Origin: Arthrobacter pigmenti
GTDB lineage: Bacteria > Actinomycetota > Actinomycetes > Actinomycetales > Micrococcaceae
Reading direction: 5' to 3'
Assembly (NCBI RefSeq): GCF_011927905.1
Contig: NZ_JAATJL010000001.1
Coordinates: forward strand, 868,001 to 932,000
DNA: 64,000 nt
Below are positions 35,048 to 43,484 of this stretch, in pieces (positions within the stretch are counted from its first letter, which is position 1; each line of letters opens with the position of its first letter). The translations under genes were made by a program, and so were the position numbers. Under the pieces are notes generated by a model. It was not told where the DNA came from. It worked only from the letters and a program-made list of their open reading frames with translations, and ran no database searches.

Positions 35048-36024
35048 GCGAGATCACCGCACGTGGCGAGAAGAAGCTGGTCCTCGCCACGGGAAGGGCG
35101 CACCCGGAGCTGGCTGAAGAAATAGCGGCGGTGCTGGAGACCGAGCTCCTGCCTGTCTCCGCCTATGACTTCGCTAATGGAGAGATCTACGTCCGTTCGG
35201 GTGAAAGCGTCCGGGGAACCGACGTCTTCGTCATCCAGGCCCACCCGGCACCGCTGAACAACTGGCTCATGGAACAGCTGATCATGGTCGATTCGCTGAA
35301 GCGTGCCTCCGCCAAGCGCATCACCGTTGTATCGCCTTTCTACCCATACGCGCGCCAGGACAAGAAGGGCCGCGGACGCGAGCCGATTTCCGCCCGCCTG
35401 GTTGCGGACCTCTACCGCACAGCCGGCGCCGACCGCCTGATGTCGGTTGACCTCCACACGGCGCAGATCCAGGGGTTCTTCGACGGACCGGTGGACCACC
35501 TCATGGCCATCCCGCTGCTGGCGGACTACATCCGGACCCGCGTGGACGCAGAGAACATCACAGTCGTCTCCCCGGATACCGGCCGCGTGCGGGTGGCCGA
35601 GCAGTGGGCGGAGCGGCTCGGCGGCGCGCCGCTGGCCTTCGTGCACAAGAGCCGGGACCTCACTGTGCCGAACCAGGCTGTCTCGAAGACCGTGGTCGGC
35701 CAGATCGAGGGGCGCACCTGCGTCCTGATCGATGACATGATCGACACCGGCGGAACCATTTCGGGTGCGGTGAACGTGCTGAAGAATGCGGGCGCCAAGG
35801 ACGTCATCATCGCCGCGACCCACGCGGTGTTCTCCGATCCCGCGGCCCGGCGCCTTGCGGAGTCGGGCGCAAGGGAAGTGGTGGTAACCAACACGTTGCC
35901 CATTGGCCCGGAGAAGCGGTTCCCCCAACTGACCGTTCTCTCGATCGCGCCGCTGATTGCCCGTGCAATCCGCGAGGTGTTCGACGACGGCTCAGTCACC
36001 AGCCTCTTCGACGGCCACGCCTGA
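35044..36024 (+). CDS. prs: Ribose-phosphate pyrophosphokinase
   Basis: Prs makes PRPP from ribose-5-phosphate and ATP for nucleotide, His and Trp synthesis. The 326-residue protein has the signature DLHTAQIQGFF, the flexible-loop FYPYARQDKKGRGREPISARL, and the PRPP-binding loop VLIDDMIDTGGTISGA. It overlaps glmU by four bases; glmU-prs is a conserved operon in actinobacteria. Confidence 0.97.
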   Translation: MSEITARGEKKLVLATGRAHPELAEEIAAVLETELLPVSAYDFANGEIYVRSGESVRGTDVFVIQAHPAPLNNWLMEQLIMVDSLKRASAKRITVVSPFYPYARQDKKGRGREPISARLVADLYRTAGADRLMSVDLHTAQIQGFFDGPVDHLMAIPLLADYIRTRVDAENITVVSPDTGRVRVAEQWAERLGGAPLAFVHKSRDLTVPNQAVSKTVVGQIEGRTCVLIDDMIDTGGTISGAVNVLKNAGAKDVIIAATHAVFSDPAARRLAESGAREVVVTNTLPIGPEKRFPQLTVLSIAPLIARAIREVFDDGSVTSLFDGHA

Positions 36025-36113
36025 GCGGTCCCAGCCACGGTCTGCGCACCCTGCCCAGTCTCGATTCAAGGCAGGGCCCGGCTTGCTGTAGCATTGACTT
36101 CCGATGCCTAGGC

Positions 36114-36290
36114 GAGGGAGCAGCCTGGAACACGTCCTTACGGGGACTACAGCTTGCTCCGTGATCGACGGTGGCTGGCGGCTTTCCTGAGTTCGCGTCT
36201 GTGAAGACGTTGCCGGTGGATGGTGCTGGACCCGTTGCTTTTTCCTCGGTACGTCCTCAAGACCACCATTTTCGAACTTCAGGAGACACC
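36114..36290 (+). promoter_or_regulatory. Possible structured leader of rplY
   Basis: An outer stem, GGAGCA (36117-36122) with TGCTCC (36155-36160), encloses an inner hairpin, GTCC (36134-36137) with GGAC (36144-36147). The leader reaches to the ribosome site AGGAG before the rplY ATG. Ribosomal-protein genes often carry autoregulatory leaders, but this one matches no leader I can name. No gene is visible in the 266 bases between prs and rplY. Confidence 0.35.
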
Positions 36291-36935
36291 ATGTCCGAGC
36301 AGAAGCTCCCCGCGGAATTGCGCACCGACTTCGGCAAGGGCGCGGCACGCCAGGCCCGCCGCGCAAACAAGATCCCCGCCGTCATCTACGGCCACGGCGC
36401 TGATCCCATCCACGTACTGCTCCCGGCTAAGGCCACCACCCTGGCAGTCCGCCACTCCAACGCGCTCCTCAGCATCGACGTAGACGGCGAATCGCACCTC
36501 GCCCTCGCGAAGGACGTCCAGCGCAACCCCATCAAGCAGATCGTCGAGCATATCGACCTGCTGACCGTCCGCAGCGGCGAAAAGGTCACCGTTGAGGTCA
36601 ACATCCACGTTGAGGGCGAGCCCAAGCCCGGCGTTGTCACCAACCTTGAGCAGACCACAGTTACGGTCGAGGCTGACGCCACCCACCTGCCGGATTCCCT
36701 GACCGTCAACCTCGACGGACACGGTGTAGGCGACCACGTATACGCCTCGGACATCCGCCTGCCCAAGGGCACCACCCTGCTCACCGATGGAGAGACGCTG
36801 ATCATCAACGTATCCTCACCTGTTGTTGAAGACCTCGGCGAAACCGCAACCGAGACCGGCGTTGACTCTGACGGCGGCGATGCCACCGCTGAGGAAGCCA
36901 CGGGTGACGTGGTTCCGGCCTCCGAAGAGTCCTAA
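36291..36935 (+). CDS. rplY: 50S ribosomal protein L25/general stress protein Ctc
   Basis: L25 of the CTC type binds 5S rRNA. The 214-residue protein has the L25 core (LPAELRTDFGKGAARQARRANKIPAVIYGHG) in residues 5-95, the beta-rich TL5/CTC C-terminal domain to about 185, and an acidic tail typical of actinobacterial members. The ATG follows AGGAGACACC. It sits between prs and pth as in M. tuberculosis Rv1014c-Rv1017c. Confidence 0.96.
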   Translation: MSEQKLPAELRTDFGKGAARQARRANKIPAVIYGHGADPIHVLLPAKATTLAVRHSNALLSIDVDGESHLALAKDVQRNPIKQIVEHIDLLTVRSGEKVTVEVNIHVEGEPKPGVVTNLEQTTVTVEADATHLPDSLTVNLDGHGVGDHVYASDIRLPKGTTLLTDGETLIINVSSPVVEDLGETATETGVDSDGGDATAEEATGDVVPASEES

Positions 36936-36947
36936 GCACCCGTCTCC

Positions 36948-37535
36948 TTGTCTGATAACACCTGGCTCGTAGCCGGGCTCGGTAACCCCGGGCCCGGCTA
37001 CAGCGGCAACCGGCACAATGTAGGACAGATGGTCCTCGATGTGCTTGGCAGCAGGCTGGGTGGCAGGTTCGGTACGTCCAAAGCACGCGCCGTCGTGCTC
37101 GAAGGCCGCCTCGGAATAGGCGGGCCGCGCCTCGTCCTCGCCAAGCCGCTCACGTACATGAACCTGACCGGCGGGCCTGTGTCGGCTCTCTCCCGCTTCT
37201 ATGGAGTAGTCCCGGCGAACGTCGTTGCGGTACACGACGAGATTGATATTCCCTTCAGCACGATCAAGATCAAGATCGGCGGCGGGGAAGGCGGGCACAA
37301 CGGCCTGCGGGATATCACCAGCTCGCTGGGCACCAAGGACTATGTCCGGATCCGGGTTGGCGTCGGTCGTCCGCCCGGCAGGCAGGAAGCGGCTGATTAC
37401 GTGCTTCGCGACTTCAGCAGCACGGAAAAGAAGGAGCTTCCGATCCTGCTCGAGGAGGCTGCCGACGCCGTCGAAAGCCTTGTGCGGGACGGTCTGCTTA
37501 CGGCCCAGCAGAAGTTTCATTCCGCGGGCAAATAG
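36948..37535 (+). CDS. pth: Peptidyl-tRNA hydrolase
   Basis: Pth frees tRNA from peptidyl-tRNAs that drop off the ribosome. The 195-residue protein shows LVAGLGNPGPGYSGNRHNVG with the catalytic His, KPLTYMNLTGG, VHDEIDIP with the catalytic Asp, and GGGEGGHNGLRDI. The start is TTG, 12 bases after the rplY stop, so the two are one operon. Confidence 0.96.
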   Translation: MSDNTWLVAGLGNPGPGYSGNRHNVGQMVLDVLGSRLGGRFGTSKARAVVLEGRLGIGGPRLVLAKPLTYMNLTGGPVSALSRFYGVVPANVVAVHDEIDIPFSTIKIKIGGGEGGHNGLRDITSSLGTKDYVRIRVGVGRPPGRQEAADYVLRDFSSTEKKELPILLEEAADAVESLVRDGLLTAQQKFHSAGK

Positions 37536-37549
37536 CGATAAACTAAGTG

Positions 37550-37671
37550 GAGCGGTTCACAACCGGTAATACCGGATGAAATCGCTCGGCCTGATGGCCC
37601 CAAGATCGGGGGCCGACGTTGGGCGGCCTCTGAGACTGGGCCACCCCCATCCCAACGTCGGTCCCTTTTTT
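37550..37671 (+). ncRNA. Candidate structured RNA between pth and the first LuxR gene
   Basis: The first part of this 402-base gap between genes is unusually rich in perfect stems. GAGCG (37550-37554) pairs with CGCTC (37583-37587) around CCGGT-AAT-ACCGG (37563-37575). GGCC-TGAT-GGCC follows (37588-37599). CCCC (37598-37601) can pair with GGGG (37608-37611), competing with the terminator that follows. A possible promoter, TTTCAT with TAAACT 18 bases on, lies at the pth end. This could be a small RNA, a pth 3' leader product or an attenuator. GC-rich DNA forms hairpins easily, so the call is tentative. Confidence 0.4.
37609..37671 (+). terminator. Strong intrinsic terminator with branched loop
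   Basis: CCGACGTTGGG (37613-37623) pairs perfectly with CCCAACGTCGG (37651-37661). A G-T wobble and three G-C pairs extend the stem to 15 pairs. Six T residues (37666-37671) follow at once. The loop holds a second small stem (GGCC/GGCC). It ends whatever transcript crosses from pth or starts just after it. Confidence 0.9.
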
Positions 37672-37776
37672 GTGCTCCCCTCCCCGCGGAAGACCTGGGC
37701 CGCCGCTGCGTTCTAAGAAGGCCGAAGAGCTGCCCGCCGACGCCGGTGTTCACGACGTCCCGAAAATGGGTGCGCT

Positions 37777-37850
37777 ATAACACATTCCGGCGTAGTCTTA
37801 TGCCCTAGCGCAAGACGTGTTGGGGCGGACTCGATGAGAAATTGTGTTAT
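37777..37850. promoter_or_regulatory. Spaced inverted repeat upstream of the first LuxR gene
   Basis: ATAACACA (37777-37784) and TGTGTTAT (37843-37850) are exact inverted copies 58 bases apart, about 90-160 bases before the gene start. The first overlaps TATAAC, a good -10 element. The rest of the 37672-37937 stretch shows no gene. The arrangement could be a looped operator; function is inferred. Confidence 0.35.
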
Positions 37851-37937
37851 GTCCAGTGTCGACAAGGATCTGTCGGCACTGAAGGGTAATACCGTTGCGC
37901 CACCAGGTGAGGACGGACAAGTTGCCGGTACACAGCG

Positions 37938-40565
37938 ATGTTGAACGTCCATGGGGAATGGCCCCTGGTCGGACGTGACGGCGAGCTGAAGGACGTACGG
38001 GACGCCCTGCTGGACGCTGGCTCCAGCGGCGTTATCATCACGGGCCAGTCGGGAGTCGGTAAAACTGTGCTCGCCCAGCGCACCGCGCGGGGCCTGGATG
38101 ACTCCTTCGAACTGGTCTACGTCCGCGGTTCGGCACTGGCCGCGAAGATGCCCTATGGGGCGCTGAGCTTTGTCCTGAGCGATCTCGACGACGCTATCGT
38201 GGATAACCCGCTCATGCTCCTGCGCGGACTGCAGGAACTGTATGAGCGCAGGGAAGACGGACGGCAGACCCTTATCCTCGCCGACAATCTCGAGGATCTG
38301 GACTCGTCGTCGTCCATGGCGATCAGCCACCTGGTGCGGGTCGGCGCAGTGAAACTGATCGCAATCTGCCAGAGCATCGACGCTTCGCCGGAGGAGTTCT
38401 GCGATCTCTGGAAGGACGGTGCCCTGCGCCGCGTCGACGTCGGGCCCCTGGGACTGGCCTCGACAACAAGACTCCTGTCCGCGGCGCTCGATGCGCCGGT
38501 ATCGCGCTCCGTCGCTGCCAGCATGTGGCACACGACAGGCGGCAATCCACTGTTCCTGCAGGCACTGACCCGCGAACAGGTGGACTCCGGCGAAATGCTC
38601 GAGCGTGACGGCGTCTGGGTAGCGAAGCCCAGCACCGCGCCGAAAACCCGGCGCTCGGTGTCCGACTGGATCATGGTCCGTCTCCGCCGGCTCTCCCCGG
38701 AGGAACGGGAGGTGCTGGAGCTTGTTTCGGTGGTCAGCGTGATCCCGCACGAACTGCTCCTGCGCTTCGTGTCTTCCGGGCCGGTGGATGCACTCCAGCA
38801 GAAGAAGATCCTGCAGCTTGAACACGGTGATGTACCGCTCGTGCGGGTGGCGAATGGACTGGTGAGCGAGGTGGTCCGGGCCCAGGTTCCGCTCGGCCGT
38901 GGCAGGGAACTGCTGCGTGCCCTGGCAGCAGAGTCCCGTCGCTGGGACATGCCCGCGTTGGCACGGATGACCTACGCCTCCTGGTGCCTGGACTGCGGGG
39001 CAGACATCGACGATGAAAGCCTCATCGACGCGGCGGGTCTTGCGAACAGGCACTTTGAAGGGACATTGGCGTTGCGCTTGGTGCACGCCATCCCGGGACA
39101 CGCATCGATGGCAAAGGCAGTCATCGAGAAAGCGCGCGCGCTGGGTATCGACGGCGATATCGCAGGCGGCCTCCGAACCCTCGAGCAGTTCCTTGGAAGC
39201 GGAGTGGCCCACTCGGTGGAGGAATGGATCGATGTCCGTATACTCCAGTGCCGTCTCCTGGTCCGCAGTCCCGCGCGGTACGTCGAAGCTGAGCCCACCT
39301 TCGAGGACATCCGGCTTCGGCTCAGTATCGAAGCCGCCGCAGCGACAGGCATGGGGGACGCGGTTCAGAAGGTCGATGTGCTCGCAGCCGAGCTCGCGGT
39401 GTATAACGGACGCTACGCCGAGATCATTGAAGAGCACGCAGACCTGCACGACTTCCACGCAGACCAGCACGATTCCGAATTGCTCGGCTGGCTGGCGGAG
39501 GCGCTCGCAATGACCGGCCGGCAGGATGATGCGCTTCGGCTTGCAACTTCAGTCCTGTCGCGGCTGCTGGATACCACCAAGGATCCGCTGCTGCATGAGC
39601 AGGCGATGGCGAGGGTCTTCAAGTTGCTGGTCCTCTCGGGACGCTGGCAGGAGTGCCTCGGCATGCTCGCCTCGCAGGATCAGCCCGCCAAGGACTCCGC
39701 CTATGACGGGTCCGCATCCGAGTTTGCTGAAGGGTGCCTGCTCGCATACTCCGGGCGGGGGACAGAAGCCCTCGACAAGCTCCTTCCAGCACTCAGCCAA
39801 CTCCGCACGCGCGATCGCCATCAGATCCTGCCGCTCGCGGAAGCAGCCACAGCCTACGCGTATGCACTGGTAGGCGAGGTGCGGGCGGCCCAGGAGCACC
39901 TGCTCCGAGCCCGCCATCAGCCCGAACGGCTTCCATGGCACGCTGCCCGCGCTGTCGACTACTTCTCTGCGCTCGCATCCACAGCAACCGATTCGCCGCT
40001 TGAGGTTGCCCAACGCATGCTGGACCTCGCGGACGAGGACCGCGCATTCGGCAACCACGGGCATGAACTGATGTTCCTGTGCCAGAGCATGCAGCTCGGC
40101 CTCGATGATGTGGCCGACCGCATAGTGTCCTCTGCGCTCGCCGTTCAGGGCCCCTTTGCCGAGGTGTGTGCGCTTTACGGCAAGGGCATCGCGTCCAAAG
40201 ACGTTCACCAATTGCTCCAGGCAGCTCAGAAGGCGTCCGAAATCGGCAACTACCGCCTCGGTGCGGATGCCGCCCGGTTGGCGGCCCGGCTCGCCGGGGA
40301 GCAGGGCGACCACGTCACGGTCACCGAAGCGGAGAAGGTGCTGCGCAATGTCGGTGCCCCTGGAGTGGCCGGACGTAGGGGAGCGCTCGATTCACTGACG
40401 GAACGTGAACGCAGTATTGCGGTCCTGGTGGCACAGGGACGCAGCAATCGTGATATAGCTCAGGTCATGTGTGTTTCTGTGCGGACTATCGAGGGTCACG
40501 TTTACCGGCTCTATTCAAAGCTTGGGGTGTCATCGCGCAGCCAGCTGGCTCTGCTGTTGGAGTAG
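37938..40565 (+). CDS. Large ATP-binding LuxR-type regulator (first of a pair)
   Basis: This 875-residue protein is a LAL/STAND-type regulator: an N-terminal AAA-like ATPase, a long helical repeat middle, and a C-terminal LuxR helix-turn-helix. Walker A is GQSGVGKT near residues 34-41 and a Walker B-like LILADNLEDLDSS lies near 115. The middle (about 300-800) looks like TPR-type helices. The HTH begins LTERERSIAVLVAQGRSNRDIAQVMCVSVRTIEGHVYRLYSKLGV. Such proteins integrate a ligand or protein signal with ATP binding. The second regulator starts eight bases after the stop, so they form an operon. Targets are unknown. Confidence 0.9.
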   Translation: MLNVHGEWPLVGRDGELKDVRDALLDAGSSGVIITGQSGVGKTVLAQRTARGLDDSFELVYVRGSALAAKMPYGALSFVLSDLDDAIVDNPLMLLRGLQELYERREDGRQTLILADNLEDLDSSSSMAISHLVRVGAVKLIAICQSIDASPEEFCDLWKDGALRRVDVGPLGLASTTRLLSAALDAPVSRSVAASMWHTTGGNPLFLQALTREQVDSGEMLERDGVWVAKPSTAPKTRRSVSDWIMVRLRRLSPEEREVLELVSVVSVIPHELLLRFVSSGPVDALQQKKILQLEHGDVPLVRVANGLVSEVVRAQVPLGRGRELLRALAAESRRWDMPALARMTYASWCLDCGADIDDESLIDAAGLANRHFEGTLALRLVHAIPGHASMAKAVIEKARALGIDGDIAGGLRTLEQFLGSGVAHSVEEWIDVRILQCRLLVRSPARYVEAEPTFEDIRLRLSIEAAAATGMGDAVQKVDVLAAELAVYNGRYAEIIEEHADLHDFHADQHDSELLGWLAEALAMTGRQDDALRLATSVLSRLLDTTKDPLLHEQAMARVFKLLVLSGRWQECLGMLASQDQPAKDSAYDGSASEFAEGCLLAYSGRGTEALDKLLPALSQLRTRDRHQILPLAEAATAYAYALVGEVRAAQEHLLRARHQPERLPWHAARAVDYFSALASTATDSPLEVAQRMLDLADEDRAFGNHGHELMFLCQSMQLGLDDVADRIVSSALAVQGPFAEVCALYGKGIASKDVHQLLQAAQKASEIGNYRLGADAARLAARLAGEQGDHVTVTEAEKVLRNVGAPGVAGRRGALDSLTERERSIAVLVAQGRSNRDIAQVMCVSVRTIEGHVYRLYSKLGVSSRSQLALLLE

Positions 40566-40572
40566 CGGGCCC

Positions 40573-43266
40573 ATGGCTGAACATTCTGATGGTGGGCAGG
40601 ATCTGGTTGGCCGTAGGGATCTGATCGAAGAGGTAACAGCGGCGATCTCCGGTACGCAGTATCTTGGCGCAATCCTGGTGGGCGAGGCTGGCGTGGGGAA
40701 GACGGCCCTTGCACACTCAGTGGCACGGCAACTGGACGGCAATGCGGCTGTCCTGCCGATCTCGGCCAGCCCGTCATTGCGCAAGGTTCCCTTCGGCGCC
40801 CTCTCGCCTTACCTGCGTACCCTGTCGATCAACGACGTCGGATCCTCCGTCGCCGTGTATCGCAGCATCATGGCCCATCTTGAGACGAGCACCAATGGCG
40901 ACATGTTGACGCCGCTGTTCCTCGTGGACGATTCGCATGAACTGGACGACAGCACCAGTGTCCTGCTCTCCCAACTGGTGACCGGCCGCCGCGCTCGTAT
41001 TCTTGCGTTGTCCCGCACCACGCCCGGACCCATGTCGGAACTCGGATCGCTCTGGCAGGACGGTCTGCTGAACCGGTATGAGGTGCAGCCCTTAACCGCT
41101 GACGAAGTCCACGAACTGTGCGAACGGGAACTGGGCGGTGACGTGCTTGCAAGCGTCAGCATCACGCTTGGCGCCACATCCGGCGGTAACCCGATGTTCC
41201 TCCTGGCGCTGCTTCGCCAGGGCAGACGCTCAGGCTATCTCGGGGTGCGCAACAAGGTTTGGCGCCTGGTCGGTCACGCGCCGCCGCTTGATCTCAGCCT
41301 CGTTGACCTCATCAAGAGCCGGTTCCGGCGCCGCTCGTCCGAGGAGATCGCGGTCCTTGAGACCCTTTCCCTTGCTGAACCCATGCCGTTCGACGCACTT
41401 GTGCAATGCACGGACCGGCAGGCAGTGGCCACCCTGCACGAGGACGGGTTGATCACCGTTTCCGGTGGACGTGAACGGGTTGCGAGCCTCAGCCATCCCC
41501 TGTACGGAGAGGTCATCCGCCACGACGTGCCTGCCGGGCGGAGCCTCGCGATCCGAAGACAGGTGCTGAACCTGCTGGACAAACAGTCGAGTTCAGCGGA
41601 CGGCTTCCTGCGTTTCGTGGGCTGGGGCCTGGACTGCGGACTGCCGCCGGATGACAAAACGCTGTTGCACGCCGCCGTCGTCGCCAACCGTCTGTACGAC
41701 GCCGACTTCGCCCTGCGCGCGGCAAGGGCAGTCCATACTCCTGACCTTCGCGGGAGCTCGTTGGTCGAAATCGCGAGGGCGCAGATGATGCGTGGGAACC
41801 TGCCGTATGCCCGCGAAATCGTTGATGAAGTGCTCGAACAGTGCACCAGTTTCCTGCTCGCCAAGGATGCTTCACTGTTGTCCGTCGCGCTGCATGTCCG
41901 CGGCAGCAACCCTCCGGAAGCCATCCGCACCGACGCGGCCCGCTGGCAGCGGATCGTGGAGCAGATCGCAGCCGATTCCGGGAACGATCCCGCGGTGCTG
42001 ATCGGCGCCAGCGTGTCCAGGAACGGCTACCGGATCCTGGAAGGCTTCGCACTGAATTATGAGGGCAGGTTCGTAGAGGCTGAAGCCGTGCTTCGGGACA
42101 TTCTCGCGGATCAGTACTGTACCGATGAGGTTCGGCTTGCCGGCCTGACGCTGCTGGGGGAGGCCCTGGGCTCAACCGGCAGGGGGATTGAAGGAGCAAG
42201 CGCCACTAACGAAGCGCTGCAGATCATTGCGTCCCACGGCCACCAGTTCGTTGCGCACTGGGAATTCGTTGTCACCCGGCACTTCCTCTCGCTTGCCCAT
42301 GCCGGGTGCTGGGATGACATCGAAGAACTTCTCGAGCGCTTCATCCGGTCCAAACCAGGCGGTCCGTCCCCGTTCAGCGGAATGAACGAGATCGCCCAGG
42401 GACTGATCTCGCTGCGGAAGGGCCTGATGCGCACTGCCCGCACATGCCTGATCCTCGCGGTTGAAGGTTTGCGGGAGTCGGACCAGAACCAGCTGATGCC
42501 GATGGCGCTTGGTCTTGCAGCCTTCGCCTGTGCGATGGTTGGCGACACCACGCGGGCCCGCACCTACGCGGCGGACTTTGCAGCAGGCGAGGGCAACGGC
42601 ACCAGACAGGCGCGGCTCATCGGAAAAATTCACGTAATCGCAGCAAACGCATTGTTCCAGGGAGCTGCCAAGAGCATCGAGGAGCTGCGCGTCGTCGCGG
42701 CGCGGGCCGAGGGCGACGGAATGGACGTGTTGGCCGCGCTCACCCTTGAGCTGTCCGCGCGTCTGGGTGACGAACGCTGCTTCGACCAACTCGCGCGTCT
42801 CACCGATAACTTCGAGGGCCCTGAGGGTGCCGTCATTTCCGCCATGGCGAAATCCGCTGCCCTCCGTGACCCGGGCGGATTGGTGGAGGCGGCAAGGCTG
42901 GCTCAGTCCGCGGGCTACCTCCTCATCGCCGCCGAATGCCTTGGCAAGGCAGTGAAGTTCCTTTCCCAGCGCGGGGAGGAACACCGGTCCCGTTCTATCC
43001 AGCAGCAGCTCAACCAGATTGTCGCTCAGCTTGAGGGCCTGCAGAGCCCGCAGTTCAGCCAGGTACATTCCACCTCTAAACTCACGCAACGGGAGCAGGA
43101 CATCGCGCGGCTTGCCGCTAACGGTTACACCAACCGTGACATCGCCCTTGAGCAGGGCGTTTCGGTGCGCACCGTTGAGGGGCATCTCTACCGCATCTTT
43201 GCCAAGCTTGGAATCACCAGGCGCGAAGAGCTGCCCGGCGGGGGCGATACAACGAGTACCGGCTGA
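40573..43266 (+). CDS. Large ATP-binding LuxR-type regulator (second of a pair)
   Basis: This 897-residue protein has the same plan as its upstream neighbour: Walker A GEAGVGKT near residue 36, Walker B LFLVDDSHELDDS near 115, a helical middle, and a C-terminal HTH starting LTQREQDIARLAANGYTNRDIALEQGVSVRTVEGHLYRIFAKLGI. A short Gly-rich tail follows the HTH. The two proteins are clearly paralogous but well diverged, so the duplication is old. They may form mixed oligomers or read two signals; that is inference. Confidence 0.9.
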   Translation: MAEHSDGGQDLVGRRDLIEEVTAAISGTQYLGAILVGEAGVGKTALAHSVARQLDGNAAVLPISASPSLRKVPFGALSPYLRTLSINDVGSSVAVYRSIMAHLETSTNGDMLTPLFLVDDSHELDDSTSVLLSQLVTGRRARILALSRTTPGPMSELGSLWQDGLLNRYEVQPLTADEVHELCERELGGDVLASVSITLGATSGGNPMFLLALLRQGRRSGYLGVRNKVWRLVGHAPPLDLSLVDLIKSRFRRRSSEEIAVLETLSLAEPMPFDALVQCTDRQAVATLHEDGLITVSGGRERVASLSHPLYGEVIRHDVPAGRSLAIRRQVLNLLDKQSSSADGFLRFVGWGLDCGLPPDDKTLLHAAVVANRLYDADFALRAARAVHTPDLRGSSLVEIARAQMMRGNLPYAREIVDEVLEQCTSFLLAKDASLLSVALHVRGSNPPEAIRTDAARWQRIVEQIAADSGNDPAVLIGASVSRNGYRILEGFALNYEGRFVEAEAVLRDILADQYCTDEVRLAGLTLLGEALGSTGRGIEGASATNEALQIIASHGHQFVAHWEFVVTRHFLSLAHAGCWDDIEELLERFIRSKPGGPSPFSGMNEIAQGLISLRKGLMRTARTCLILAVEGLRESDQNQLMPMALGLAAFACAMVGDTTRARTYAADFAAGEGNGTRQARLIGKIHVIAANALFQGAAKSIEELRVVAARAEGDGMDVLAALTLELSARLGDERCFDQLARLTDNFEGPEGAVISAMAKSAALRDPGGLVEAARLAQSAGYLLIAAECLGKAVKFLSQRGEEHRSRSIQQQLNQIVAQLEGLQSPQFSQVHSTSKLTQREQDIARLAANGYTNRDIALEQGVSVRTVEGHLYRIFAKLGITRREELPGGGDTTSTG

Positions 43267-43349
43267 GTACACAGCGGGCGGTCCGGGCCTGAAAATCGGG
43301 TACCGGGTACTCGTGTCCGGAGCCCGGGTTCCCGCCTAGAGTTGTCAGT

Positions 43350-43408
43350 GGAGCCGGCGACGTCGAAGCCTTTGAGACCAAGGCTCGTCCCCAGCCGTCG
43401 TCGGCTCC
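43350..43408 (+). promoter_or_regulatory. Two-tier stem-loop in the sufS leader
   Basis: GGAGCCGGCGACG (43350-43362) pairs with CGTCGTCGGCTCC (43396-43408) over 13 positions with one G-T wobble. An inner hairpin, AGCCTT (43367-43372) with AAGGCT (43380-43385), lies inside. A TAGAGT -10-like element at 43338-43343 would start a transcript at the foot of the stem. No T-run follows, so it is not a simple terminator. About 75 unstructured bases separate it from the sufS ATG. Confidence 0.45.
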
Positions 43409-43484
43409 TTCATGGCGATCGGGCGCTGCGCGGCAGTGGCTTCGGTAGAGTGAGTAGCGCCCATTCGCGCATCGAGGGAGTGCC

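Noticed and set aside
37545..37671. 6C RNA in the region after pth
   Set aside because: The defining paired hairpins with six or more consecutive C residues in each loop are not present.
37713..39470. A 585-codon open frame on the minus strand over the first LuxR gene
   Set aside because: It is antisense to a gene with clear Walker and HTH motifs, and its translation has no recognisable domain.
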